A DNA stretch of 64,000 nt from Pandoraea apista (GCF_001465595.2 NZ_CP013481.2:2418001-2482000), one strand, 5' to 3'. Counted from the stretch's first letter, positions 1 through 11,052 are shown. Notes: a model not told the origin generated them from the letters alone. Translations and numbers: made by a program.

Positions 1-29
1 GATCCGGCAGCATGCGCGCTCCGAAGTGA
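1..29 (+). CDS. 3' end of an upstream gene (partial)
   Basis: One forward frame is open from the window edge and ends at TGA 27-29, encoding only a few residues (S-G-S-M-R-A-P-K). In betaproteobacteria the gene before hflK is usually the GTPase gene hflX, so this may be its last codons. The visible stretch is too short to identify the protein. Confidence 0.25.
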
Positions 30-97
30 GGCGCGCCGGTCGCAACGCCAAGACCGCTTCAGTCACCACGCTTCTACCTATGCTTCCAAGAGCTTTG

Positions 98-1441
98 ATG
101 CGACGAGTTGGCTTGATTTTCTCCCTGAACGACCCGCGCTGGGGGCGGGACGGCGGCGGCGATACGCCGTCCGGCAATCAGGAACCGAACCGCCCCGACC
201 GCGCGAACAATCCGAATCCGCAAGATCAGAAGGAGCCGCAGCGCGGCCCGCAAGGCCCGCAGCAGGAGGGGCCGCCCGATCTCGACGAGCTGTGGCGCGA
301 TTTCAATCGGCGTCTTAACCGTATCTTCGGCCGCAAGGGCGGCGGAGGCGGTAATAACAATGGCGGCTCGAGTAATTTTTCCGGCGGCTCGCGCGGATCA
401 AGCATTGGCGTTGGCGTTGTCATTGCGCTGGCGTTTCTGATCTGGCTGGCCACGGGCATCTTCATCGTCCAGGAAGGCCAGGTCGGTGTCGTTACGCAAT
501 TCGGCAAATACAAGTACACGACGACTTCGGGTATCCAATGGCGTTTGCCGTACCCGTTCCAGTCCGTTGAGATCGTGAACATGTCGCAGATCCGTTCGGT
601 CGAAATCGGCCGCTCGAATACGATTCGCGATACCGATCTGAAGGACTCGTCGATGCTCACGGGCGATGAGAATATTATCGACGTGCGTTTTGCCGTGCAG
701 TACCGCATCAAGGATGCCACCGAGTTCCTGTTCAATAACGTGGATGCCGAATCGTCGGTGAATCTGGCCGCGCAAACTGCGGTTCGCGAGATCGTCGGCA
801 AGAGCAAGATGGATTTCGTGCTCTACGCCGGCCGTGAAGAAATCGCCAATGAACTGGTCACCTCGATCCAGCGCATTCTGGACGACTACAAGACCGGCAT
901 TCTGGTCACCAGTGTGACCATGCAAAGCGTGCAGCCGCCTGAGCAGGTGCAGGCCGCGTTCGACGACGCCGTGAAGGCCGGTCAGGATCTGGAGCGCGCG
1001 AAGAATGAAGCGCAGGCTTATGCCAATAACGTGATTCCGCGTGCCAAGGGTACGGCGTCGCGTCTGACGGAAGAGGCTGCCGGCTACAAGGCGCGCGTTG
1101 TATCGCAGGCGCAGGGCGACGCCGATCGCTTCAAATTGGTGCAGGAAGCCTATGCCAAGGCGCCGGGTGTCATCCGCGAACGGATGTACCTCGACACAAT
1201 GCAGCAGATCTACTCGCGTACCACGAAGATCATGGTGGATTCGAAGAACAACAGTCTGTTGTACCTGCCGTTGGACAAGATCATGGAGCGTACACGCAGT
1301 GGCGACGCGTCGTTGCCGGCGCCGGCCTCCGGTGCGGCAGCGAACGCGGCCACAGGATCGTCTGCTGCAGATGACAGCACGGATGCCGACCATGATCGAT
1401 CGCGCGCGGCATTGCGCAACCGCGACCGCGATTCACGCTAA
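98..1441 (+). CDS. hflK: HflK, subunit of the FtsH protease regulator complex
   Basis: HflK is an SPFH/band-7 protein that forms the HflKC complex around the membrane protease FtsH and limits its access to membrane substrates. From the ATG at 98 it is 447 residues: a Gly/Pro/Asn-rich cytoplasmic N-terminus, one membrane segment (IGVGVVIALAFLIWLATGIF), then the band-7 domain beginning VQEGQVGVVTQFGKY, and an Ala-rich coiled region. The frame is open from a GTG at 26, but 98 is preferred because it directly precedes the family-typical segment SLNDPRWGR and has AAGAG just upstream; 80 is another option. hflC follows after 12 bases, so the two are surely co-transcribed and co-assembled. Confidence 0.95.
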   Translation: MRRVGLIFSLNDPRWGRDGGGDTPSGNQEPNRPDRANNPNPQDQKEPQRGPQGPQQEGPPDLDELWRDFNRRLNRIFGRKGGGGGNNNGGSSNFSGGSRGSSIGVGVVIALAFLIWLATGIFIVQEGQVGVVTQFGKYKYTTTSGIQWRLPYPFQSVEIVNMSQIRSVEIGRSNTIRDTDLKDSSMLTGDENIIDVRFAVQYRIKDATEFLFNNVDAESSVNLAAQTAVREIVGKSKMDFVLYAGREEIANELVTSIQRILDDYKTGILVTSVTMQSVQPPEQVQAAFDDAVKAGQDLERAKNEAQAYANNVIPRAKGTASRLTEEAAGYKARVVSQAQGDADRFKLVQEAYAKAPGVIRERMYLDTMQQIYSRTTKIMVDSKNNSLLYLPLDKIMERTRSGDASLPAPASGAAANAATGSSAADDSTDADHDRSRAALRNRDRDSR

Positions 1442-1453
1442 GGGGATAAGCGC

Positions 1454-2353
1454 ATGAACCGTATTGGAACTGTAATTGTTGCGCTGATCGTTTTGTTGAT
1501 CGTGCTTGCCTCGACCATGTTCGTGGTGGATCAGCGCCGTTTTGCCGTGGTGTTCTCGCTGGGCGAGATTCGCGACGTGTATAGCCAGCCTGGGTTGAAA
1601 TTCAAGTTGCCGCCGCCGCTCCAGACGGTGTTGTATCTGGACAAGCGCATCATGACCATCGATAACCCCGAGCCGGAGCGCTTTATCACGGCTGAGAAGA
1701 AGAACCTGATCGTCGATTCGTATGTGAAGTGGCGCATCGTCGACCCGCGTAAGTTCTACGTGAGCTTCAAGGGGGAGAGCCGTCTGGCTCAGGATCGTCT
1801 GACGCAGCAGATTCGCTCGGCGCTTCAGGAGGCGTTCACCAAGCGCACGGTGACGGAAGTGGTGTCGTCGCAGCGCGAGCAGGTGATGCAGTGGGTCAAG
1901 CAGAAGGTCGGCGAAGACGCGGCGCAGGTCGGCATCGAGATTGTCGACGTGCGGATGCGTCGCGTGGATCTGGCCGCTGGCATTAGCGATTCGGTATATA
2001 GCCGTATGGCTGCCGAGCGTAAGCGCGTAGCGAACGAACTGCGCTCGACCGGTGCTGCCGAGGCTGAGCAGATTCGAGCCGACGCTGACCGCCAGCGTGA
2101 TGTCGTCGTGGCCGAAGCCTATGCCAAGGCGCAGCAGGTCAAGGGCGAGGGCGATGCCACTGCGGCGGGCATTTATGCACAGGCATTTGGCCGTGACCCG
2201 CAGTTCGCTCAGTTCTATCAAAGCCTCGAAGCGTACAAGGCGACGTTCCGTGACAAGGCGGACGTCATCATTGCCGACCCGAACAGCGATTTCTTCCGAT
2301 TTATGCGCGGATCCGGTGGTGCTGGCGCGCCGGCCGGAAAAGCGGGAAAATAG
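1454..2353 (+). CDS. hflC: HflC, subunit of the FtsH protease regulator complex
   Basis: HflC is the partner SPFH protein of HflK in the inner-membrane HflKC complex. The 299 residues begin with a single N-terminal membrane anchor (GTVIVALIVLLIVLASTMFVV), followed by the band-7 domain (DQRRFAVVFSLGEI) and a long Ala/Glu-rich helical region (AAEAEQIRADADRQRDVVVAEAYAKAQ, about 198-225). Length and architecture are normal for the family. The C-terminal tail is Gly/Ala rich. It is followed closely by a strong hairpin that probably ends the hflKC transcript. Confidence 0.96.
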   Translation: MNRIGTVIVALIVLLIVLASTMFVVDQRRFAVVFSLGEIRDVYSQPGLKFKLPPPLQTVLYLDKRIMTIDNPEPERFITAEKKNLIVDSYVKWRIVDPRKFYVSFKGESRLAQDRLTQQIRSALQEAFTKRTVTEVVSSQREQVMQWVKQKVGEDAAQVGIEIVDVRMRRVDLAAGISDSVYSRMAAERKRVANELRSTGAAEAEQIRADADRQRDVVVAEAYAKAQQVKGEGDATAAGIYAQAFGRDPQFAQFYQSLEAYKATFRDKADVIIADPNSDFFRFMRGSGGAGAPAGKAGK

Positions 2354-2376
2354 CGTCTTTGACATCCGAGTAGCTG

Positions 2377-2411
2377 CCACCGCCCGCGTCAAACGCGGGC
2401 GGTGGCGTTTT
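2377..2411 (+). terminator. Intrinsic terminator after hflC
   Basis: A 12-bp perfect GC-rich stem (CCACCGCCCGCG / CGCGGGCGGTGG) with a 5-base loop is followed by CGTTTT. It begins 24 bases after the hflC stop. The next gene starts only about 14 bases downstream, so the structure may attenuate rather than fully stop transcription. Confidence 0.75.
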
Positions 2412-2424
2412 GGCCGAGCCCCCT

Positions 2425-2616
2425 GTGACCAGCAGCACGATAATTCTCGCTTTGGCCCTCATGCTGATCGTCGAGGGATTGTTTCCGTTCGTCGCCCCGG
2501 ACCGGTGGCGGCAGAGTTTTCGTAAAATAACGGAAATGCCGTCCGGCCAGATTCGCTTCTTCGGTCTGGCCGCCGTCTCGCTAGGGCTGATCCTGATGCT
2601 GCTGGCCGACTACTAA
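2425..2616 (+). CDS. DUF2065 small inner-membrane protein
   Basis: A 63-residue protein of the DUF2065 (YjeT-like) family, found beside hflKC in many proteobacteria; its function is unknown. Two hydrophobic segments ([20 protein letters not shown] and [17 protein letters not shown]) flank the conserved motif SGQIRFFG. Start choice: GTG 2425 gives the family-typical N-terminus [18 protein letters not shown]. An in-frame TTG at 2410 adds five residues but overlaps the terminator T-run. No convincing ribosome binding site is visible for either start. Confidence 0.85.
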   Translation: MTSSTIILALALMLIVEGLFPFVAPDRWRQSFRKITEMPSGQIRFFGLAAVSLGLILMLLADY

Positions 2617-2654
2617 AAGGCGCTTCCCTGCGCCGTCTGAATACCGAAATACCC

Positions 2655-3815
2655 ATGCCGAACTGGCTACTTCCCGAAAATATCGCCGACGTGCTGCCGT
2701 CCGAGGCGCGCAAGATCGAAGATCTGCGTCGGCTCATGCTCGATCGTTTCCGCACCTACGGGTACGAACTCGTGATGCCACCGATGCTCGAGTATGTCGA
2801 GTCGCTGCTGACCGGCACCGGCCACGACCTCGATTTGCGCACGTTCAAGCTCGTTGATCAGCTCTCGGGCCGCACGATGGGCCTGCGCGCCGACATTACC
2901 CCGCAGATCGCACGAATCGACGCCCATTTGCTCAATCGCAAGGGGGTGACGCGTTTGTGTTACGCGGGGAGCGTGTTGTTCACTCGTCCGCGTAACCTCC
3001 TGGCGACGCGCGAGCCGTTCCAGATCGGCGCCGAAATCTTCGGGCATAGCGGGCTGGAAGCCGATCTCGAAATCCAGGAGCTACTGCTTTACTGCCTGCA
3101 ACTCGCGGGGTTGAAGCAGATTCGTATCGATCTGTGCCACGCGGGTGTTCTTGAATCGCTGATCGAGCGTGTGCCGGCCGCCGAGGCCATCGAAAGTCAG
3201 TTGTTCGGGGCGCTCGCGACCAAGGACGTACCGCAGCTCGAAGCGTTGACCCGCGATCTGCCGACGCATCTGCGCGATGCGTTGCTGGCGTTGACCACGT
3301 TGTATGGTGAACCTTCCGAGACGCTGGCCCGTGCCCGCGAGGTGCTGCCCGATCTGCCCGGGGTAAAGGCCGCGCTGGACGATCTGGCCTATTTGGCGGC
3401 GTCGCAGAGCAAGGATGGTCCGGCGGTGCTGTCCATCGACTTGGCCGATCTGCGTGGCTATCAGTATCACAGTGGCGTGATGTTCGCGGCATATGTCGAT
3501 GGCATTCCCAATGCCATTGCCCGTGGCGGCCGTTACGACAAGGTGGGGCAGGCGTTTGGCCGAGATCGCCCTGCAACCGGTTTTTCGCTCGATTTGCGTG
3601 AGTTGGCGGCAATTTCGCCGGTAGAAGCGCGTAGTAATGCGATTTTGGCGCCCGCGGATGATGTCCCTGGATTGCGTGCCAAAATCGACAGCCTCCGCGA
3701 CGCGGGCGAGGTCGTCATCCGCATGCTGCCGGGCCACGACCAGGATTTCGAGGAGTTCACGGGAGATCGTGTCCTTGTCGAGAAAGACGGTCAGTGGGTT
3801 GTGACACCCCGGTGA
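2655..3815 (+). CDS. hisZ: ATP phosphoribosyltransferase regulatory subunit HisZ
   Basis: HisZ is a histidyl-tRNA-synthetase-like protein without aminoacylation activity that pairs with the short form of HisG to make the first enzyme of histidine synthesis. The 386 residues begin [20 protein letters not shown]. The class II synthetase core is visible as motif 2 ([21 protein letters not shown]) and a conserved [10 protein letters not shown] stretch in the C-terminal half. The position between DUF2065 and purA is the standard betaproteobacterial arrangement. The short HisG is expected elsewhere in the genome. Confidence 0.96.
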   Translation: MPNWLLPENIADVLPSEARKIEDLRRLMLDRFRTYGYELVMPPMLEYVESLLTGTGHDLDLRTFKLVDQLSGRTMGLRADITPQIARIDAHLLNRKGVTRLCYAGSVLFTRPRNLLATREPFQIGAEIFGHSGLEADLEIQELLLYCLQLAGLKQIRIDLCHAGVLESLIERVPAAEAIESQLFGALATKDVPQLEALTRDLPTHLRDALLALTTLYGEPSETLARAREVLPDLPGVKAALDDLAYLAASQSKDGPAVLSIDLADLRGYQYHSGVMFAAYVDGIPNAIARGGRYDKVGQAFGRDRPATGFSLDLRELAAISPVEARSNAILAPADDVPGLRAKIDSLRDAGEVVIRMLPGHDQDFEEFTGDRVLVEKDGQWVVTPR

Positions 3816-3859
3816 ACTTCGCTGAAAAAAGCGGCACTAGCGCCCGTCAACACGGGTAG

Positions 3860-5230
<1,371 letters not shown>

Positions 5231-5258
5231 AATACCAGTAGGACTGGCAAGGCACACC

Positions 5259-5795
5259 ATGAATCTGCCCCAAAACGACGATAAGAACCTCTGGGTCTCG
5301 TGGGAAGAGTACCACCGACTGATTGAGCGCCTGGCGCTCAAGGTCTACGAGTCCAACTGGAAGTTCGACAAGATCCTGTGTCTGGCCCGTGGTGGCTTGC
5401 GTGTGGGCGATCAGCTCGCACGCATCTACGACGTGCCCCTCGCGATTCTGGCAACCAGTTCGTATCGTGAGGCCGAAGGCACTATTCGTGGCGATCTCGA
5501 CATCGCCCAGTACATCACCATTACCCGTGGTGAGCTGGAAGGCCGCGTGCTGCTGGTCGACGATCTGGTCGATTCGGGGGTAACGCTCGAACGCGTGGGT
5601 AAGCACCTCAAGGAGCGTTTCCCGAAGGTGACCGATGTGCGCTCGGCGGTGTTGTGGCACAAGGCTTGCTCGAAAGTGGCGCCGGATTACGCGGTTGATT
5701 TCCTGGCAACGAATCCTTGGATTCACCAACCTTTCGAAGAGTACGACACGCTGCGTCCGCACAATTTGTCTGCGTGGATCAAGCGTGGTACGTGA
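5259..5795 (+). CDS. Purine-type phosphoribosyltransferase
   Basis: A type I phosphoribosyltransferase of 178 residues. The PRPP-binding loop is clear (VLLVDDLVDSGVTLERV, about 92-108), with ARGGLRVGDQLA earlier in the fold. Related proteins are usually annotated as hypoxanthine or xanthine/guanine phosphoribosyltransferases, and the tight position behind purA supports a role in purine salvage. Substrate preference cannot be read from sequence. An intrinsic terminator follows. Confidence 0.88.
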   Translation: MNLPQNDDKNLWVSWEEYHRLIERLALKVYESNWKFDKILCLARGGLRVGDQLARIYDVPLAILATSSYREAEGTIRGDLDIAQYITITRGELEGRVLLVDDLVDSGVTLERVGKHLKERFPKVTDVRSAVLWHKACSKVAPDYAVDFLATNPWIHQPFEEYDTLRPHNLSAWIKRGT

Positions 5796-5853
5796 GCGAA
5801 TTAGGCAGGGCCGGGTACGCTGAGTAGCGTCGTTCGGTGGGGATACCCCAGCA

Positions 5854-5895
5854 AACAGGCGGTGACATCGGAAGATGTCCCGCCTGTTTTCTTTT
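5854..5895 (+). terminator. Intrinsic terminator after purA-phosphoribosyltransferase
   Basis: Inverted repeat AACAGGCGG / CCGCCTGTT, with a second internal pair (GACATC / GATGTC), followed by TTCTTTTT. It lies about 60 bases after the preceding stop codon and faces the forward strand. Confidence 0.8.
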
Positions 5896-6064
5896 TGTGC
5901 GTACGTCTCCGACTTTCTCCGGTCATTTCGGCATGAGATGGCGTGACAGGGCCATTTGGCGGGCAAAACCCCCTCTGCTCGCGGTTTTATAGGGCCGTAT
6001 CGCATGATTTCATACGGAATCCGGTCACGACCTTTGCAGATTTCCAAGCTGCGACTCCGTCACG

Positions 6065-6703
6065 ATGAAGTTGAAGTGGTTGCGCCTCGTTCCCACGATT
6101 TTCTCCGTGTGGATTACCGGCGTGATGGCGCTGGCCAGCACGACGAGCTTTGCCGCGTCTGCGGTGGCGGGCGTGCGCACGGTGAATGGGCTTCGGTATG
6201 TGTATGTGACCAACCAGACATCGATGGCCAAGGCCAAACTGGCCGCATTGGACCGATGCAGAACCCGCCTCGCTCCCGGCAGCCGGGGCGGGCGGTGTGA
6301 GGTATTGATGGCCGGAAATGGCCCGGCGTACTGGGCCGTCGTGCATGCGAGCAACGGTGAGGTCGGAGTCGCGCTCGGGGATACGCAGACATCCGCCGTT
6401 CAGGATGCGTTTGTCGTTTGTCAGCGGGGAGGCCAATGTTCGACCGATGGCGCGTACATCTGGTTCGATAGCGGCCAACGGCCGGGTATGCGATTGCCGC
6501 CGCCTCAGGCGGCTCAGCCACAGCCCGCACAGTGCAAGATTCCGACGGGGCAGGTCATACGTATGCAGACCCGGTGTATCAACGGCGAGTGCACCCGGAC
6601 GTATGAGAACGGTTGTACGGTTCGCTTTCAGGCGGCGCGCTGCCTGGATCGAGAGACGAACAGCTACGTTTGGAAACCGAACGGTTGCGACGAGGAAAGC
6701 TGA
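6065..6703 (+). CDS. Exported Cys-rich DUF4189-like protein
   Basis: A 212-residue protein with a signal peptide (TIFSVWITGVMALASTTSFA, cleavage near residue 31). The middle resembles DUF4189: AYWAVVHASNGEVGVALGD followed by SAVQDAFVVCQRGGQC, the usual W-A-x-x plus A-x-x-x-C-x(4)-C layout. A related but partial unit (AKAKLAALDRCRTRL...C) precedes it. The C-terminal part is Pro/Gln-rich, then carries paired cysteines (CINGECTRTYENGC). Ten cysteines in the mature part suggest a disulphide-stabilised periplasmic or secreted protein. Function unknown. It stands alone between terminators. Confidence 0.6.
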   Translation: MKLKWLRLVPTIFSVWITGVMALASTTSFAASAVAGVRTVNGLRYVYVTNQTSMAKAKLAALDRCRTRLAPGSRGGRCEVLMAGNGPAYWAVVHASNGEVGVALGDTQTSAVQDAFVVCQRGGQCSTDGAYIWFDSGQRPGMRLPPPQAAQPQPAQCKIPTGQVIRMQTRCINGECTRTYENGCTVRFQAARCLDRETNSYVWKPNGCDEES

Positions 6704-6770
6704 TGGAGTTGGCATTTCGCAGACGGGAACGTCCGTGGAATGCCATGTTATCCAGCCGGTTACGCCATCA

Positions 6771-6800
6771 AAAAATGGGCGCCCGAAGGCGCCCATTTTT
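6771..6800. terminator. Bidirectional intrinsic terminator
   Basis: A perfect 13-bp stem (AAAAATGGGCGCC / GGCGCCCATTTTT) with a CGAA loop. A-rich and T-rich ends allow termination on both strands, which suits its position between two convergent genes. Confidence 0.9.
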
Positions 6801-6820
6801 GTGAAACCTCAGCCGGGGCG

Positions 6821-8899
6821 TTAGCTTGCCGACATGCCGCTATGGCGTAGCAAGGCATCCACTTGGGGCGCGCGGCCGCGGAATGCGATAAACGATTCCA
6901 TTGCCTCGCGGCTGCCGCCTACGGCGAGAATCTCATCGCGATAGCGTGTCCCCGTAGCTGTATCGAGTACTGACCCGCTCACCTTCGCAGCTTCTTCAAA
7001 TGCCGCATATACGTCGGCAGAGAGTACCTCAGCCCACTTGTAGCTGTAGTAGCCAGCCGCGTAGCCACCGGCAAAAATATGGCTAAACGTATTCGGCCAA
7101 CGAGAGAACTCTGCCTGCGGTGTCACATGAAGCCGATCATTGATGCGCTTAGAGAGCTCCAGCACCGACTCGCTGCCACGCGGATCATAGTCGTAATGCA
7201 GATGCATGTCGAAGTCGGAGAAGACCAACTGGCGCAGCATCATCAAGCCGCTCTGGAAATTGCGTGCGGCGATCATCTTGTCGAAGAGCGCACGGGGCAG
7301 AGGGGCACCCGTATCGACGTGTGCCGTCATATGCTCCAGTACGTCCCATTCCCAGCAGAAATTCTCCATGAACTGAGACGGTAGCTCGACGGCATCCCAC
7401 TCGACACCATTGATGCCCGCTACGCCAGCATCTTCCACTTGCGTGAGCATGTGGTGCAGTCCGTGCCCAAATTCATGGAACAGCGTGATGACGTCGTCGT
7501 GGGGTAGCAGCGCAGGCTTGTCGCCAACGGGGGCTGGGAAGTTGCATACGAGGTACGCTACGGGCGTTTGCAACTTGCCGTCGTGCAAGCGCTTCCGGGT
7601 GCGCGCGCTGTCCATCCATGCGCCGCCCCGCTTGCCTTCGCGGGCGAACAGGTCCATATAGAACTGCGCGACCAGTTCGCCGTCACGCTCGATACGGAAG
7701 AAGCGCACGTCAGGGTGCCAGGTCTCGGCGTCTTGCGGGCGAATCGTGACATCGAACAACGTGCCAGCGACGCGGAACAGGCCATCGAGCACCTTGGGCA
7801 GCGGGAAATACTGGCGGACTTCCGTTTCCGAGAAGGCGTAACGCTGTTGGCGAAGCTTTTCCGACGCGTATGCTGTGTCCCAGGGTTGCAGCTTGTCGAT
7901 GCCGAGTGACGTGGCGGCGAACGCCTGTAGCTCTTCCCAATCCTTTTCTGCGTACGGCCGTGCGCGACGGGCGAGGTCTTCGAGGAATTCAAGGACTTGC
8001 GCAGGCGATTCGGCCATCTTGGGCTCGAGCGATACCTCGGCGTAGTTCTTGAAGCCAAGCATGTGCGCTTCTTCGCGGCGCAGGGCGAGCTGTTCGACAA
8101 TGATCCCGGTGTTGTCCCAGCCGGCTTCGCCATCGCCAAATTTCGGGCCGAGTTCCGACGCGCGTGTAACGTTCGCGCGGTAGAGCTTCTCACGCAGGGC
8201 ACGGTTATCGGCGTATTGCAGCACCGGGAAATAAGACGGGAAGTGAAGCGTGAATTTCCAGCCTGCAAGGCCGTCGCGTTCCGCTGCGGCGCGCGCAGCG
8301 GCCTTGTCGTCGTCTGGCACGCCGGCAAGCTCTTGCTCGTCGGTCACCACAAGGGAAAACTTGTTGGTGGCGTCGAGTACATGGTCCGAAAAATTCTTCG
8401 CCAGATGTGCCTGCTCTTCCTGAATTTCAGCGAATCGCGGTTTCTGTGCTTCGGGGAGTTCGGCGCCGCCCAGTCGGAATCCACGCATCTCGTTGTCGAG
8501 AATCTTCTTTCGCGCGGGTGACAGGCCTGCGAATTCAGGGCCTGCGGCAATGGCCTTGTACTTTTCGAACAGCGCCAGATTTTGGCCGACGCTGGCAGAG
8601 AATTCCGTGACGCGCGGCAGATTTTCACTGTACGCCGCGCGCAGTTCCGGGGTGTCGGCAACCGCGTTCAGGTGTCCAACGATTTCCCATGCGCGGCCCA
8701 GGCCTTCCGTGCCGTCTTCAACCGCGTCGAGAATGTTGGCCCATGTCGCCGGGGTAGACGGGTCTGCAGCCCGGTCAACCGCTGCACGCGCTTGCTCCAG
8801 CAGCACGTCGATGGCGGGCGTGACATGTTCGGGGCGGATCTCGGTGAAACGGGGGAGTCCTTCGATATCGAGCAGAGGATTGGTTTGCGGCGTATTCAT
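6821..8899 (-). CDS. prlC: M3-family oligopeptidase A
   Basis: A zinc metallopeptidase of the thimet oligopeptidase family that degrades oligopeptides in the cytoplasm. The catalytic HEFGH motif is at residues 475-479, with the third-ligand region (GVEWDAVELPSQFMENF) shortly after. From the ATG at 8899 it is 692 residues, matching E. coli oligopeptidase A in size. The frame extends five codons upstream to a GTG at 8914; neither start has a strong Shine-Dalgarno sequence. No signal peptide is present. It is transcribed towards the shared terminator at 6771-6800. Confidence 0.94.
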   Translation of the reverse strand: MNTPQTNPLLDIEGLPRFTEIRPEHVTPAIDVLLEQARAAVDRAADPSTPATWANILDAVEDGTEGLGRAWEIVGHLNAVADTPELRAAYSENLPRVTEFSASVGQNLALFEKYKAIAAGPEFAGLSPARKKILDNEMRGFRLGGAELPEAQKPRFAEIQEEQAHLAKNFSDHVLDATNKFSLVVTDEQELAGVPDDDKAAARAAAERDGLAGWKFTLHFPSYFPVLQYADNRALREKLYRANVTRASELGPKFGDGEAGWDNTGIIVEQLALRREEAHMLGFKNYAEVSLEPKMAESPAQVLEFLEDLARRARPYAEKDWEELQAFAATSLGIDKLQPWDTAYASEKLRQQRYAFSETEVRQYFPLPKVLDGLFRVAGTLFDVTIRPQDAETWHPDVRFFRIERDGELVAQFYMDLFAREGKRGGAWMDSARTRKRLHDGKLQTPVAYLVCNFPAPVGDKPALLPHDDVITLFHEFGHGLHHMLTQVEDAGVAGINGVEWDAVELPSQFMENFCWEWDVLEHMTAHVDTGAPLPRALFDKMIAARNFQSGLMMLRQLVFSDFDMHLHYDYDPRGSESVLELSKRINDRLHVTPQAEFSRWPNTFSHIFAGGYAAGYYSYKWAEVLSADVYAAFEEAAKVSGSVLDTATGTRYRDEILAVGGSREAMESFIAFRGRAPQVDALLRHSGMSAS

Positions 8900-8914
8900 G
8901 CGTTCGTTGTCCAC

Positions 8915-9225
8915 TTGAAGGGGCTTACGAAGAGTGTGGGGGCATCTAGTCGAATTTTCCAGTCGTTTTTTTCAACCGGCACGATTAGGGCGGCGGACGA
9001 GGTATGCGCCGAAATGCCATATCAGGCATGTGTTTGCCACTTCTTCGAGGATACAGACGGGGGGGCGATGGCGGGCTTGTTACGCGATACGGGCGCAATT
9101 TTCGGGGCTTTCCGCCCCCTGCGTCGGCGTTTTCCGAAAGGGGGCGATGCGCCTAAGCGGCAAGGGCGCAACCGGCCTATCGGGGGTCGGCTGCGCCCTT
9201 GAGTCGTGCTGTGCTGTGTGACGGC
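8915..9225. other. Intergenic region between prlC and folD
   Basis: No gene is supported here. Two inverted repeats are visible: CGCCCCCT (9113-9120) with AGGGGGCG (9139-9146), and CAAGGGCGCA (9161-9170) with TGCGCCCTTG (9192-9201). The second lies just beyond the folD stop on the reverse strand and may help end the folD transcript, although no long T-run follows it. Confidence 0.5.
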
Positions 9226-10080
9226 TTAAGCGCCGAGAGCGCGCTCGGCGGCTTCGATGGTGTTTACGAGAAGCATGGTGATCGTCATCGGCCCTACGCC
9301 ACCCGGAACCGGAGTGATGAAGCCCGCTACATCTTTGACGCCGTTGAAATCAACGTCGCCGCACAGCTTGCCTTCGTCGTCGCGGTTCATGCCGACGTCA
9401 ATCACGGCTGCGCCCGGCTTGACCATGTCGGCCGTGACGATGTTGCGCTTACCTACCGCTGCGACGATCACATCGGCATTGCGGGTGTGGGCGGCCAGAT
9501 CGCGCGTCTTGCTATTGCAGATCGTGACTGTCGCGCCCGCCTGAAGCAGCATCATTGCCATGGGTTTGCCAACGATGTTGGAAGCGCCGATCACCACCGC
9601 CACTGCTCCACGCAGCGGGAAATCCACTGATTCCAGCATTTTCATGCAGCCATACGGCGTGCAGGGGCGGAACAGAGGCGCACCGGTCATCAGGGCGCCG
9701 GCATTCGAAACGTGGAAGCCGTCAACATCCTTTTCCGGAGCAATGGCCTCGAGCACTTTGTGGCTGTCGATGTGCTTCGGCAGCGGCAGTTGCACGAGAA
9801 TGCCATTGATCTTCGGATCGCGGTTGAGTTCGTCGATGCGAGCGAGCAGGGCGGTTTCCGTCAGATCAGCCGGGTACCGGTCGAGCGACGAATGCAGGCC
9901 GTTGTCCTCGCACGCTTTGACCTTGTTACGCACGTAGACCTGACTGGCGGGGTCCTCTCCGACCAGAATCACGGCGAGACCGGGCTGGTGGCCGCGGGCG
10001 GTGAGGGCGGCAGCGCGTGTGGCGACTTCGGCGCGAATGCGTTTGGCGAGGGCGTTGCCGTCGATGAGGGTGGCGGTCAT
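9226..10080 (-). CDS. folD: Bifunctional methylenetetrahydrofolate dehydrogenase/cyclohydrolase
   Basis: FolD interconverts 5,10-methylene- and 10-formyl-tetrahydrofolate using NADP, supplying one-carbon units for purines and formyl-methionine. The 284 residues show the family signatures: the catalytic [13 protein letters not shown] lysine region, [12 protein letters not shown], the Rossmann segment [18 protein letters not shown] and the C-terminal [11 protein letters not shown]. Full length. It stands alone on the reverse strand. Confidence 0.97.
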   Translation of the reverse strand: MTATLIDGNALAKRIRAEVATRAAALTARGHQPGLAVILVGEDPASQVYVRNKVKACEDNGLHSSLDRYPADLTETALLARIDELNRDPKINGILVQLPLPKHIDSHKVLEAIAPEKDVDGFHVSNAGALMTGAPLFRPCTPYGCMKMLESVDFPLRGAVAVVIGASNIVGKPMAMMLLQAGATVTICNSKTRDLAAHTRNADVIVAAVGKRNIVTADMVKPGAAVIDVGMNRDDEGKLCGDVDFNGVKDVAGFITPVPGGVGPMTITMLLVNTIEAAERALGA

Positions 10081-10407
10081 GATGCGTGGGTATCTATGAA
10101 GGAAGGGGGCTGGCCCAACGGGCCGGATACTGCAGCGACGGTCGGGCGGGCGACCATGGCAAAGACCGTATTATAACGGTGTGCCGGAACGGGCGGGAGA
10201 GGGAGGAGAGCCCGGAATGGGCGTAGGTGGGCTTGCCAAAAAACTATCGTGCCCCTGAGGGCAAAGTGCCCCGTAGAGCTGGCGTTGCTCAATGAAGCGG
10301 GCGAGCAACGCCATGCGCAGGCGACCGGACGGCAATCGGCCGGTCGCTGATTCGCCCCCCGTCAGCGAGCCGACGCGGTGCACTGCATACGGTAGTCTAC
10401 GACCCGG
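10081..10407. other. Intergenic region with three hairpins
   Basis: No supported gene. On the reverse strand, downstream of the response regulator, there are three inverted repeats: GCGACCGG/CCGGTCGC (10320-10347), GCGTTGCTC/GAGCAACGC (10281-10310) and TGCCC-TCAG-GGGCA (about 10249-10262). The last is followed on the reverse strand by CGATAGTTTTTT and is the best terminator candidate for the two-component operon. The lower part should contain the folD promoter. Confidence 0.5.
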
Positions 10408-11052
10408 TCAAGGGCGAGGCGACCCGCTCGAGCGTTTGGATAGTGCAAGTCGGAGCAAGTCGGCAACGGTATTGACGTTGAGTTTCTCCATGATGTTGGC
10501 CCGGTGAGCCTCGACCGTTTTGATGCTGATGCCAAGATCATCGGCAATCTGCTTGTTCAGACGGCCGGCAATAATGCGCTCCAACACCTGATGTTCGCGA
10601 CTCGTGAGCTTGGAGAGCAGGTCTTCGGCGGCTTGTTGCTCACGTTGGCTGCTGGCGTCTTGCCGAGCCTTCGACAACATCCGTTCGACCTGAGCGCGCA
10701 ATTCCGCTTCGTCAAAAGGCTTTTCGATGAAGTCCATCGCGCCTTTTTTCATCGTGTCGACAGCCATTGGCACATCGCCGTGGCCCGTCACGAAGATGAT
10801 CGGAATGTTGAACCGGTTCTCAACTAGCTTTTCTTGCAGTTCCAGCCCGCTCATACCGGGCATGCGAACGTCGAGAATCAGGCAGCCAACCTGATGTCCG
10901 TTGTAGTGCGAAAGAAACTCCTCGGCGCTCGCAAAGCCTCGCACATGGTAGCCATTGGCCTCGAGAAGCCAGCGAAGCGAGTCACGGACCGCTTCGTCGT
11001 CATCGACAACGAAGACGGTTTCTTGGTCAATATTGGTGTTGGGTGTCGTCAT
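10408..11052 (-). CDS. FixJ/NarL-type response regulator
   Basis: A 214-residue two-domain regulator. The receiver domain (about 12-125) has the acidic pocket VVDDDEA, the phospho-acceptor Asp61 (ILDVRMPG), the switch Thr (FVTGHGD) and the conserved Lys (EKPFDE). The C-terminal LuxR-type helix-turn-helix is LTSREHQVLERI...NKQIADDLGISIKTVEAHR. The start at 11052 has GGGGAGG just upstream and its ATG overlaps the stop of the kinase gene (ATGA), so the pair is translationally coupled. The frame upstream of this ATG lies inside the kinase gene and is not used. Confidence 0.93.
   Translation of the reverse strand: MTTPNTNIDQETVFVVDDDEAVRDSLRWLLEANGYHVRGFASAEEFLSHYNGHQVGCLILDVRMPGMSGLELQEKLVENRFNIPIIFVTGHGDVPMAVDTMKKGAMDFIEKPFDEAELRAQVERMLSKARQDASSQREQQAAEDLLSKLTSREHQVLERIIAGRLNKQIADDLGISIKTVEAHRANIMEKLNVNTVADLLRLALSKRSSGSPRP

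Noticed and set aside
10171..10383. 70-codon reverse frame in the folD upstream gap
   Set aside because: Spans several hairpins and has no ribosome site; more likely untranslated.
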